Origin: Alphaproteobacteria bacterium 46_93_T64
GTDB taxonomy: Bacteria > Pseudomonadota > Alphaproteobacteria > Sneathiellales > Sneathiellaceae
Assembly: GCA_002163135.1 (NCBI GenBank)
Contig: MAAN01000015.1
Coordinates: 28,976 to 92,975, forward strand
DNA length: 64,000 nucleotides
Direction: 5' to 3'
In this document: piece by piece, positions 9,111 to 16,552 of the stretch
Numbering within the stretch: the first letter of the stretch is position 1
Layout of the letters: each line of letters starts with the position of its first letter
Translations under genes and position numbers: made by a program
The notes under the pieces: model-generated
What the model saw: the letters and a program-made list of their open reading frames with translations, nothing else
Database searches by the model: none
What the model was told of the DNA's origin: nothing

Positions 9111-10057
9111 ATATCGTGGGCCTTCAAGCGCGGATCAATTACCGCATAAAGAATATCGACAACAAAATTGGTGATAACCACCATGGCGGCCAGCAAAAGA
9201 ACAACGTTTTCAACAACGATAGTGTCACGATTGTTGATGGCTTTTAGAACCGTTGATCCAAGTCCGGGCATGTGAAATACATTTTCTACGATCACAGTTC
9301 CTGCCAGCAAATTGGCGAACTGCAAACCCATAACAGTCAAGACCGGGATCATGGCATTACGAAGAACATGTAGCCAAAGAGTTGACCGTTGACTCAGTCC
9401 TTTTGCCCGTGCGGTTCTAACAAAATCTTCGCGAAACACTTCCAGAACAGATGATCGTGTTATCCGCGCTAAGATCGCACCTTGTACAGTTGCAAGGGCA
9501 ACAGCAGGAAGAATTAGAGCTCTAATGCACACCCAGAAACCTTCGTCCCATCCAGGAAAACCACCCGCAGGAAACCAGCGTAATTCAACGGCAAAGTATA
9601 AAATAAGAAGAACGGCAAGCCAAAAGTTGGGGACTGAGATGCCAAGCTGGCTAATACCCATCAGCGAAATGTCACCTGCCTTGTTGTGGTTGGCCGCTGC
9701 GTAGAGTCCGATTACGAGTGCCAGCGTAACACTCATTATCATAGACATAATTGCAAGTGGGATGGTGATCCATAGGGCGCCTTCAACAAGTTCCCAAACT
9801 GGAACTTTATAGGCATAACTATTCCCAAGTTCACCCTGAAGCATGCCGAATATCCAATCGAAATAACGATCCAAAGCGGGCTGATCCAATCCTAGCTCTT
9901 TGGTCAAGGCGAGGACGGCTTCATCGGTTGCTTCGACGCCAAGGATTACGAGCGCTGGGTCCCCGGGTAAAATCTCCATTACAATAAAAATAACGATGGA
10001 CGCGCCAACCAGTGTCGCAAGAAGCGTCAAAAATCGTTTCGCGAAAAATACACTCAT
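9107..10057 (-). CDS. Dipeptide-type ABC transporter permease (DppB-like)
   Basis: The first gene of the operon encodes a 316-residue permease with six membrane helices, the N-terminal GDPA..ILG block of the DppB/OppB family and the EAA loop EDFVRTARAKGLSQRS near residue 220. The order B-C-D-F is standard for peptide/nickel importers, but the usual periplasmic binding protein gene is absent on both sides. The 242 bases upstream separate it from the divergent copper operon and presumably hold its promoter; I see no strong operator there. Confidence 0.93.
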   Translation of the reverse strand: MSVFFAKRFLTLLATLVGASIVIFIVMEILPGDPALVILGVEATDEAVLALTKELGLDQPALDRYFDWIFGMLQGELGNSYAYKVPVWELVEGALWITIPLAIMSMIMSVTLALVIGLYAAANHNKAGDISLMGISQLGISVPNFWLAVLLILYFAVELRWFPAGGFPGWDEGFWVCIRALILPAVALATVQGAILARITRSSVLEVFREDFVRTARAKGLSQRSTLWLHVLRNAMIPVLTVMGLQFANLLAGTVIVENVFHMPGLGSTVLKAINNRDTIVVENVVLLLAAMVVITNFVVDILYAVIDPRLKAHDI

Positions 10058-10299
10058 ATCGCTGTCAGACTACCCCAGAATTTATCCAGTTTATTGGAAT
10101 TGTTGTTTTCGTTTTTATCGTGCTACATTATTCCGACAATTGTTTGTAGTCAATCATTCTTGACGGAATGCATGTTAGTACCAATTGTTCTATACACAGC
10201 GCTCATACTATAGCTTGCATCAAGCTTATGCAAATATGGGAGGGCCATTAAGCGTATATTTTTCTTGCTGAGAAAGAGGCTCTGGCATAGGTTCCGCTC

Positions 10300-10752
10300 A
10301 TGATCTGCATTGATTCCAGAAATAGACGTCAAGTAAAGGCACCTCGTTTGATTTTGTCTTTCGCGACTTTGCGTAAAAAAAGCGCAGCTGTTGCAGCGTT
10401 GCTTGCAATATTGCTGAACCTCCTCGTTCCTATTACCCACGGTTTAATTTCATCGGCAGAAGCTTTTGAAGTGTTGGAAATATGCACGAAAAACGGTGTT
10501 GAACTGGTTCGCGTGTTTGAGGCCGACGCGGAGGCGAAAAATTCGGGCAAGGCTTGCCCTGCTTGTGCGGATTGTCCTCTTTGCTGGTTTGGGAAAGAAA
10601 GTCAGGCTCACACTCCTCAAAATGAAACCTGGGAGCATTACACTGCTCTTGTGAAGTCCGAAGATTTTTGGAGTTTTAAGCAAGCACCTAAACAAGACAA
10701 TTTGTGGAAATGGCCATCATCAAGAGCACCGCCCGCAATTTATTCAGTATAA
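10300..10752 (+). CDS. DUF2946-like small Cys-rich exported protein
   Basis: A 150-residue protein with a hydrophobic N-terminal segment (about residues 27-50, ending SSAEA) that looks like a signal or anchor, followed by the Cys cluster ACPACADCPLC. This pattern fits the DUF2946 family, which is often found beside copper genes. It precedes SCO and PCuAC genes on the same strand, so a role in copper handling in the periplasm is inferred. The ATG at 10300 lacks a good ribosome-binding site and the true start may be a non-ATG codon further in. Confidence 0.6.
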   Translation: MICIDSRNRRQVKAPRLILSFATLRKKSAAVAALLAILLNLLVPITHGLISSAEAFEVLEICTKNGVELVRVFEADAEAKNSGKACPACADCPLCWFGKESQAHTPQNETWEHYTALVKSEDFWSFKQAPKQDNLWKWPSSRAPPAIYSV

Positions 10753-10769
10753 TATAGATTCAGAATAAT

Positions 10770-10801
10770 TGATTAATCAGACCAAAAATGATGATTAATC
10801 T
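10770..10801. promoter_or_regulatory. Two TGATTAATC repeats upstream of the SCO gene
   Basis: TGATTAATCA (10770-10779, a perfect 10-bp palindrome) and TGATTAATCT (10792-10801) lie 22 bases apart, two helical turns, just before the SCO start. This could be a dimeric regulator site; no family is assigned. Confidence 0.35.
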
Positions 10802-10848
10802 CGTTTTAAAATCCCGGTTTCGACCGGTTGATGTTTCATGGTGAAAAA

Positions 10849-11460
10849 ATGAACAAATTCTTTGCATTTGCTGTTGGTGGTCTCGTTCTAATCGGGTTGG
10901 TTGTTGCTGGTTTCGTAATATCTCAATCGATGTTTGGATCGAATTCAAAAAATAGATCTGGGATTATTGTTGGCGCCCCGCAAATTGGTGGCGCATTTAC
11001 ACTAACCAACAATAAAGGTGAAACGGTCACGGAGAAGGATTTCGAAGGAAAACTAATGCTGGTTTTCTTCGGCTATACTTTCTGTCCCGATGTTTGCCCG
11101 ACGGAAATGAATGTATTTGGAAATGTAGTTCAAGGGCTGGGTGAGGCGGCAAAAGAAATCACACCGGTTTTTATTACTGTTGACCCTACGCGGGACACAG
11201 TCGCGGTTATGGATGAATTTGTTCAAGCCTTTCATCCGTCCATTGTTGGTCTGACAGGAACTGAAGAGCAAATTAATGTGGTTAAAAAAGCGTACCGCGC
11301 TTATGGGCAGGCCGCTAATAAAAAGGATGATCCTGATTATTATTTGGTCGATCATACCTCTTTTACCTACCTGATGGACAAAGACGGCAGTCTCGCTACC
11401 GTTTTCTCATATGGAACATCATCCGAAGAAATCATCAAAAAAATCAAAGAGACACTTTAG
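10849..11460 (+). CDS. SCO1/SenC family copper chaperone
   Basis: SCO proteins deliver copper to the CuA site of cytochrome c oxidase. The 203-residue product has one N-terminal membrane anchor (residues 5-28) and a periplasmic thioredoxin-fold domain. The copper ligands are visible: the CPDVC motif in FFGYTFCPDVCP and the His in VDHTSFTYL. ATG at 10849 is preferred to the upstream ATG at 10828 because GGTGA sits five bases before it. It is immediately followed by the PCuAC gene, whose product is the known partner that metallates or reduces the CuA site. Confidence 0.93.
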   Translation: MNKFFAFAVGGLVLIGLVVAGFVISQSMFGSNSKNRSGIIVGAPQIGGAFTLTNNKGETVTEKDFEGKLMLVFFGYTFCPDVCPTEMNVFGNVVQGLGEAAKEITPVFITVDPTRDTVAVMDEFVQAFHPSIVGLTGTEEQINVVKKAYRAYGQAANKKDDPDYYLVDHTSFTYLMDKDGSLATVFSYGTSSEEIIKKIKETL

Positions 11461-11475
11461 GTGAAAGATATAATA

Positions 11476-12027
11476 ATGATGAACTTTACAAAACTAGCAG
11501 TCATTTCCGCCTTGTTTGGAATGGCTATGTCAGGACTTGGTGTAAGCAATGCTTTGGCTGACGGTATGCACAAAAGTATCATGGTTGAAAATGCATGGAC
11601 GCGCGCACGTGGCGCGACGGCTAAAGTTGCGGGCGCATTTATGACGCTACACAATACAGCAAAAGAAGATGATAGATTTATTTCTGCCAGTTCTTCAATT
11701 GCGGATCGCGTTGAAATTCACACGACAAAAATGACAGATGGTGTGATGAAGATGATCCAGGTGAAAGAAGGTGTTATTGTTAAAGCTGGCAAACATGTGG
11801 AATTTAAACCAGGTAGCTACCACGTGATGTTTCTCGGCTTAAAAGGCAAACTCGCTGAAGGAACAACTTTTCCTGTAACACTGACTTTTGAAAAATCAGG
11901 TAATATCGAGGTTACCGTTGCTGTTAAGAGCGCGGGTGCCATGGGGAATATGAGCCATGGCAAAGACATGATGAAGCAGGATGCCATGAAAAAGCATGAC
12001 AGTATGGAAATGAAGAAAAAGCAATAA
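11476..12027 (+). CDS. Copper chaperone PCuAC (DUF461 family)
   Basis: A periplasmic copper(I) chaperone for cytochrome oxidase assembly. It has a signal peptide that ends near SNALADG, then the PCuAC fold with ENAWTRA, the ligand block IHTTKMTDGVMKM and KPGSYHVMFLGL, matching the H(M)..M..H-x-M copper site. The last 30 residues are unusually rich in Met, His and Lys (MGNMSHGKDMM, KKHDSMEMKK), which suggests extra copper binding. I take ATG at 11476, spaced suitably from AGGTGA; a GTG at 11461 abuts the SCO stop. The final gene of the operon, before a strong terminator. Confidence 0.92.
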   Translation: MMNFTKLAVISALFGMAMSGLGVSNALADGMHKSIMVENAWTRARGATAKVAGAFMTLHNTAKEDDRFISASSSIADRVEIHTTKMTDGVMKMIQVKEGVIVKAGKHVEFKPGSYHVMFLGLKGKLAEGTTFPVTLTFEKSGNIEVTVAVKSAGAMGNMSHGKDMMKQDAMKKHDSMEMKKKQ

Positions 12028-12035
12028 TCGCTTAA

Positions 12036-12067
12036 TAAAAAGGGGAGGCAGATTACCTCCCCTTTTT
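12036..12067. terminator. Bidirectional terminator between PCuAC and the MaoC-like gene
   Basis: A 12-bp perfect stem AAAAAGGGGAGG/CCTCCCCTTTTT has T-runs on both strands and lies between convergent genes, so it probably serves both. Confidence 0.88.
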
Positions 12068-12068
12068 A

Positions 12069-12908
12069 TTAGAATTGCGCCGTCGCCATTACGGCAAGCT
12101 CGCCTGCCGGGCCTTTCGCCCAGACCTGACATTGAGTGTCATCAATTTTCTTTCCGCATATTTCAAAATTGGCGACATCGAATATCGGGCTGGAGTTTCT
12201 AAACTCAAATTTTTTGAGACTTTTGCCGTTCATGTTTTCGATAGCAAGCTTCATGAGCAATGTGCCGATGAGCGGGCCATGTACGATCAACCCCGGATAC
12301 CCTTCAACGCCAGTAACATAGTCACGGTCATAGTGTATACGATGCCCATTATAGGTAAGCGCTGAATAGCGAAAAAGCATTACCGGATCTGGCGATATAA
12401 TTTGGGTCCAAGTAGCATCGGTTGGCGCTGGTTCTGGCTGCCTTGCCGGCGCGTTTGCAACCGCAGCCTCCCGATACACGATGTCATGTTCTTCATGGAT
12501 GTAACGACCCCCATCCCCGACCAGTTCGTGCTCCACGGTAACGAAGACCAATTTGCCTGTCCGACCCTCTTTTTCCACAATGGACTTAACTGTTGAAATT
12601 TTTTCTATTGTGTCGGTAGCTTTGATTGGGCGATCAAAAGTTAGTCTGCCACCAGCCCACATGCGGCGCGGAAGATCAACAGGCGGTAAAAAACTTCCCT
12701 TATAACTGTGACCATCTTCTGCCAAATTTGATTGGCGATCTGTTGGCAGAAAGTACATCCAGTGGCCTCCCGCAGGAACAAAAGGAGATGCCGGCATCTC
12801 CTCATCCATGAGAGCTGCAAAACCATCCAGAGATTGTTGGTGAATGATTTCCGTGCGTTTTTCGCTGTTGCCGATCCAGTCGGACAGATTTTTATTATTT
12901 TTTGTCAT
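12069..12908 (-). CDS. MaoC/FAS1-type dehydratase, mesaconyl-C4-CoA hydratase-like
   Basis: A 279-residue double hot-dog protein with an N-terminal FAS1-like dehydratase domain and a C-terminal MaoC-like half containing DPVMLFRYSALTYNGHRIHYD, the hydratase-2 style active-site block (D/N..H). PGLIVHGPLIGTLL is the conserved C-terminal segment. The family includes mesaconyl-C4-CoA and itaconyl-CoA hydratases; the exact acyl-CoA is not determinable here. No pathway partners are adjacent; the upstream gene is a divergent CHAD protein. Confidence 0.82.
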   Translation of the reverse strand: MTKNNKNLSDWIGNSEKRTEIIHQQSLDGFAALMDEEMPASPFVPAGGHWMYFLPTDRQSNLAEDGHSYKGSFLPPVDLPRRMWAGGRLTFDRPIKATDTIEKISTVKSIVEKEGRTGKLVFVTVEHELVGDGGRYIHEEHDIVYREAAVANAPARQPEPAPTDATWTQIISPDPVMLFRYSALTYNGHRIHYDRDYVTGVEGYPGLIVHGPLIGTLLMKLAIENMNGKSLKKFEFRNSSPIFDVANFEICGKKIDDTQCQVWAKGPAGELAVMATAQF

Positions 12909-13002
12909 TTCTACCGATTGCTGTATTTTCTAGGAAAGCAGAGCATACGAGAGTTGAAGTGGATCGTAAATGATGCACTGAATATTAGGTCATGTAACAT
13001 CG

Positions 13003-13950
13003 ATGGTACGCCAAATGGATATATATAAACTGCCAGCCCTAGATCTATCGGACGCAGCAGATGTAGAGGCAGCGGCGAAGCTGATTTTTCAGGAGAGCTT
13101 AGCGCACCTGCGTATAAATTTCGATCATTTCGTAAAATCCAAAGACGAAGCCGCGTTGATGCAACTTCGGATCGGAATGCGCCGTACGCGCGTGGCACTG
13201 CGCCTGTTTAGAGAGATTATTCCAATAGAGACCCGCAAAAAGTTCAGTCGTGAATTTCGTCATTTCGGGAAAATGTTCGGCAATGCCCGTGATATGGATG
13301 TGTTCTTGCGGGGGATGCTAAAAGAAGACCATGTGCACCTCGAAATGCAGACTGAATATGAACGTTTGCGCGTTCTAGCCCAATCCCTGCGGACGTCTGA
13401 GTATGAACGAATTCATGCAGAAATAACTGCTGAGCGATTTGAGGATCTTTTGAGTGCCTTTACAAGCTGGCATCAACAAAACTGGTCGTTGGATCTTGAT
13501 ACTTCTGGTGAAGCCCTCCTGCAGGGAAATCTTGGCTCCTTTGCTGTGGGCTCGATCGCAACGGCGAAAAAGGAATTTCTTGAAAAGGGAGCCGTGATTG
13601 AGAATTGCTCCACAGAAGAACTGCATAAAATTAGAAAATATGTGAAAAGAGCGCGTTATTATTTACGGTTTTTTTCATCCCTGCTAGATCGATCCAAAAT
13701 TGATGAGGGGTATGGTCTTTTGGCGCAGATGCAGGATGATTTAGGTCATGTAAATGATGTGAAAGATGGCTTGCGGCTTACAAGCAAGCTATGCGCTGAA
13801 GTTCCCGCTATTCATATTTCGCGCTCCCTGAAACTCTGCGCTGTTCTAATCGAAAATGCAGGGCACGAAGTGGAGGCGCATTTGTTGAGTTATCAGGAAC
13901 ATTATAAACCATACGAAAGCTTTGTGATTACTGAGTTAGATTTGCTTTAG
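13003..13950 (+). CDS. CHAD domain protein
   Basis: A 315-residue, helix-rich cytoplasmic protein. The two halves of the CHAD fold each carry the hallmark basic helix: ALMQLRIGMRRTRVALRLFR near residue 60 and LHKIRKYVKRARYYLRFF near residue 210. CHAD domains bind inorganic polyphosphate through these conserved His/Arg/Lys residues. No CYTH domain is fused to it. An alternative in-frame ATG lies at 13015. It overlaps the convergent sterol-desaturase-type gene by four bases. Confidence 0.88.
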   Translation: MVRQMDIYKLPALDLSDAADVEAAAKLIFQESLAHLRINFDHFVKSKDEAALMQLRIGMRRTRVALRLFREIIPIETRKKFSREFRHFGKMFGNARDMDVFLRGMLKEDHVHLEMQTEYERLRVLAQSLRTSEYERIHAEITAERFEDLLSAFTSWHQQNWSLDLDTSGEALLQGNLGSFAVGSIATAKKEFLEKGAVIENCSTEELHKIRKYVKRARYYLRFFSSLLDRSKIDEGYGLLAQMQDDLGHVNDVKDGLRLTSKLCAEVPAIHISRSLKLCAVLIENAGHEVEAHLLSYQEHYKPYESFVITELDLL

Positions 13951-14747
13951 GAGCGAAACGGCAAAAGGATCATCCAAAGAATATTCTGTATTTTTCTGCG
14001 TTGATATTCGGGCAGCCCAATGGTCATCCCCACTTGGCCAGCGTCAGGTTCTGTTTTGTAGGTTCCGAAAATTTTATCCCAAATAGATAAATTGAATCCA
14101 AAATTACGATTGAATTCAGGATGTACGGTAGAATGGTGAACCCTGTGCATGTCAGGTGTCACAATTAACAGCCGTAAGACCCGATCGATTGATTTAGGAA
14201 GTTTGGCGTTTGCATGGTTGAACATGGCCATTGTACTCAAAATAATCTCAAACAGGATTACGGCAATAACCGGCGGACCTAGTAGGAAGACAATGCCAAG
14301 TTTAATCCCCATGGACAGGCAAATTTCGATGGGGTGAAAGCGAGCGCCAGTTGTTACATCATAGTCCAGATCTGCGTGGTGCATTTTATGAAGCCGCCAC
14401 AATACTGGGACATGATGGAACAGGACATGCTGGCCATAAATGATCAGATCTTGAAGAACTATCGCGACAATAATGGCGGCCCATAAGGGAAGAGAAATCC
14501 AGTTTAATAAGCCCCAGCCGTTTTCAGTGCAACTCGCGGCCAGACCAACCGCTAAAATCGGGAAAATAACCCGTAAGATGAAGGAATTTAAGAATGTCAG
14601 TCCCAGATTATTCGCCCAACGCCACAGTTTGGATACTAGAAGCGGCCGCCTTGGCCTAACTACTTCCCATATTCCCACAAGAACGAGGGCGGAGAAAAAG
14701 AAACTCATCCGGATAGTTGGCTCATTTTCTAGAATAAATTCAATCAT
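13947..14747 (-). CDS. Sterol desaturase/fatty acid hydroxylase superfamily protein
   Basis: A di-iron integral membrane oxygenase of about 266 residues. The His motifs are complete: HVLFHHVPVLWRLHKMHHAD, FHPIE and MHRVHHS, which ligate the two irons, among four or so membrane helices. I use the ATG at 14747; the longer frame would need a TTG at 14780. The substrate cannot be assigned; bacterial members act on fatty acids, sterol-like lipids or carotenoids. Confidence 0.88.
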   Translation of the reverse strand: MIEFILENEPTIRMSFFFSALVLVGIWEVVRPRRPLLVSKLWRWANNLGLTFLNSFILRVIFPILAVGLAASCTENGWGLLNWISLPLWAAIIVAIVLQDLIIYGQHVLFHHVPVLWRLHKMHHADLDYDVTTGARFHPIEICLSMGIKLGIVFLLGPPVIAVILFEIILSTMAMFNHANAKLPKSIDRVLRLLIVTPDMHRVHHSTVHPEFNRNFGFNLSIWDKIFGTYKTEPDAGQVGMTIGLPEYQRRKIQNILWMILLPFRS

Positions 14748-14847
14748 GATTTTTGGCTCTGTAAACTGGACTTGCTTCAATATATAGACATTATCTTCAA
14801 GTCGGTATCAACTATTTGTGCAGTGTGAAATGGAAGCAGGGATTGTT

Positions 14848-15465
14848 ATGAACTATTTGGAAAATGGCAATGTAGAGTGCTCGAACAAACTAATCCTTGC
14901 CCATGGTGCGGGCGCCGCAATGGATAGCCCGTTTATGGACTATTTTGCAGAAAAGCTTGGTTCTGACGGTTGTCATGTAATCCGCTTTGAATTTCCATAT
15001 ATGCAGATCAGGCGTGAACAGGGGGGGCGGCGGCCACCAGACAGACAGCCAAAGTTACTGGATTGCTGGCGGCAACTAATCGAAGAATTTGGACCTGCTG
15101 AAAATTTGATTGTTGGAGGGAAATCTATGGGGGGACGTATGGCCTCTCTGCTTGCGGATGAGTGTAATGTCCGCGGTCTAGTCTGTCTTGGGTACCCTTT
15201 CTACGGTTTTGGGAAACCCGACAAGCCGCGGGTCGAACATTTGGAAAATATCAAAACGCCGACACTCATTGTTCAAGGTACGCGTGACACCATGGGAAAT
15301 CAGGAGTCAGTCGCTGGATACGCTCTTTCGCCTGAAATCGAGGTGAAGTGGATGGCAGATGGCGACCACAGTTTTAAGCCCCGAAAAACATCTGGCTTAA
15401 CCGAGCAGGGAAATTGGGATAACGCCTGCTCTGCGGTCATAGATTTTATGAACGGTCTTACTTAA
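14848..15465 (+). CDS. Alpha/beta hydrolase, KANL3/Tex30-like
   Basis: A 205-residue hydrolase of the small alpha/beta-hydrolase family (KANL3/Tex30-like, dienelactone-hydrolase related). Visible features are the oxyanion-loop block LILAHGAGAAMDSPF, the nucleophile elbow GGKSMGGRMAS (catalytic Ser), TLIVQGTRD with an Asp, and DGDHSFKP with the catalytic His. The ATG at 14848 is chosen because CAGGGA sits five bases upstream; longer in-frame starts exist at 14830 (ATG) and 14818 (GTG). The substrate is unknown. Confidence 0.85.
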   Translation: MNYLENGNVECSNKLILAHGAGAAMDSPFMDYFAEKLGSDGCHVIRFEFPYMQIRREQGGRRPPDRQPKLLDCWRQLIEEFGPAENLIVGGKSMGGRMASLLADECNVRGLVCLGYPFYGFGKPDKPRVEHLENIKTPTLIVQGTRDTMGNQESVAGYALSPEIEVKWMADGDHSFKPRKTSGLTEQGNWDNACSAVIDFMNGLT

Positions 15466-15470
15466 TCACG

Positions 15471-16022
15471 CTAATTTTGGAGAGCGAGAACTTGTGATTG
15501 GCCAGCGCCAATATCTCCTTCGTGGCTCACTTTATGGGCAAGGCACTGAAGAATTGGTAACGCTCGCTCATAGTCCTCCGTTCGTCCGCCAACAATGATC
15601 TCAAGTGCGCCTTTATCTGCTGCGGCCTCGTCGCCGTTCATTGGAGCGTCCAACCATCTCGCCCCTTTGCTGCGAGCTAGAGTTGCGTAGTTTTTTGTAT
15701 CCACTACCGCCGTTTGTCCCATGTCGATAATGAGGGTCCCTGCAGCTAAATGCTCCATCAAAGAGGCTTCACCTTGTAAAACTGTATCTACATCTTCGGC
15801 ATTTCGAAGCATTAAGATAATGATCCCAGCGGCGGTTTTTCCTGCAATTTCAGAAGGAGACGTACATAGATTAATTCCTGCACGGGCAATTTCGTACCGC
15901 ATTGCAGGAAGATCATGATACGCGTAAGTTGTTGCTCCGGCTGATTTAATTCGTTGCGCCATGTGCTTTCCCATGGAGCCTAAGCCAATAAATCCGACGG
16001 TAGTTCCGTGTAGAGTTGACAA
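15471..16022 (-). CDS. 3-hydroxyisobutyrate dehydrogenase-like, N-terminal NAD domain only
   Basis: The protein begins with a Rossmann motif VGFIGLGSMGKHMAQ and continues to DAPMNGDEAAADKGALEIIVGG, as in beta-hydroxyacid dehydrogenases. It stops at residue 183, right after GDIGAGQSQVLALQN, where family members continue with GaGq..KlvNN and a roughly 110-residue helical domain with the catalytic Lys. The start is TTG, preceded by a strong GGGGAGGGG ribosome-binding site. There is no sign of the missing domain downstream: the next gene ends five bases away on the other strand. It may be a truncated or repurposed NAD(P)-binding protein. Confidence 0.75.
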   Translation of the reverse strand: MSTLHGTTVGFIGLGSMGKHMAQRIKSAGATTYAYHDLPAMRYEIARAGINLCTSPSEIAGKTAAGIIILMLRNAEDVDTVLQGEASLMEHLAAGTLIIDMGQTAVVDTKNYATLARSKGARWLDAPMNGDEAAADKGALEIIVGGRTEDYERALPILQCLAHKVSHEGDIGAGQSQVLALQN

Positions 16023-16096
16023 GATCCCCTCCCCATTAGATTTAACTTAATAAGGACAATATTATAAAAATAGGGAATTTGCCAACAGAATATTAT

Positions 16097-16504
16097 CTAT
16101 AGGCGAACAAACCGTGTGGCTGCGCCCCTTTCGATAGCGGCCGCAGAAAGTCTATCCACATCAAGTCCGTGTCGTAAAATTTCCAGCATCCGCAACTCTT
16201 CCTGACTGAGTTGGCCGTCGCATACTGCGATATCACAAGCTAATGCATAGGCTGTATCATGCAGTTTCTTCGGCAAAACAGCTTTGATTTTGGTGGCAAT
16301 ACTCGATAGTTCATCGGCTCCGCCCAAAAGCTCCATACCGCTTTTGGCATCTGCCAATAAATGCTCTTCGTTATACTCGGAAAATACAGGTAGGGTTTTG
16401 ACAATATCGCCAATTGTTTTGAATTCGCGATCTGTCATATCTCCGTCAGCCGCGGATACGATCACCATGGTTGAGATCAAAGCGGTATGAAGGGTAAGGG
16501 ACAT
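16097..16504 (-). CDS. TerB-family (tellurite-resistance-like) protein
   Basis: A 135-residue all-helical protein. The repeats IVSAADGDMTDREFKTIGDI and ACDIAVCDGQLSQEELRMLEIL are the paired acidic TerB/DjlA-like motifs that may bind metal. It is cytoplasmic, with a good AGGAG site before the ATG at 16504. TerB-like proteins are widespread in bacteria with no tellurite phenotype, so the name reflects the fold only. Confidence 0.85.
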   Translation of the reverse strand: MSLTLHTALISTMVIVSAADGDMTDREFKTIGDIVKTLPVFSEYNEEHLLADAKSGMELLGGADELSSIATKIKAVLPKKLHDTAYALACDIAVCDGQLSQEELRMLEILRHGLDVDRLSAAAIERGAATRFVRL

Positions 16505-16552
16505 GAACTGTATTCTCCTGTTAAATGGATTTGTTACTACAGGATATGGGTA

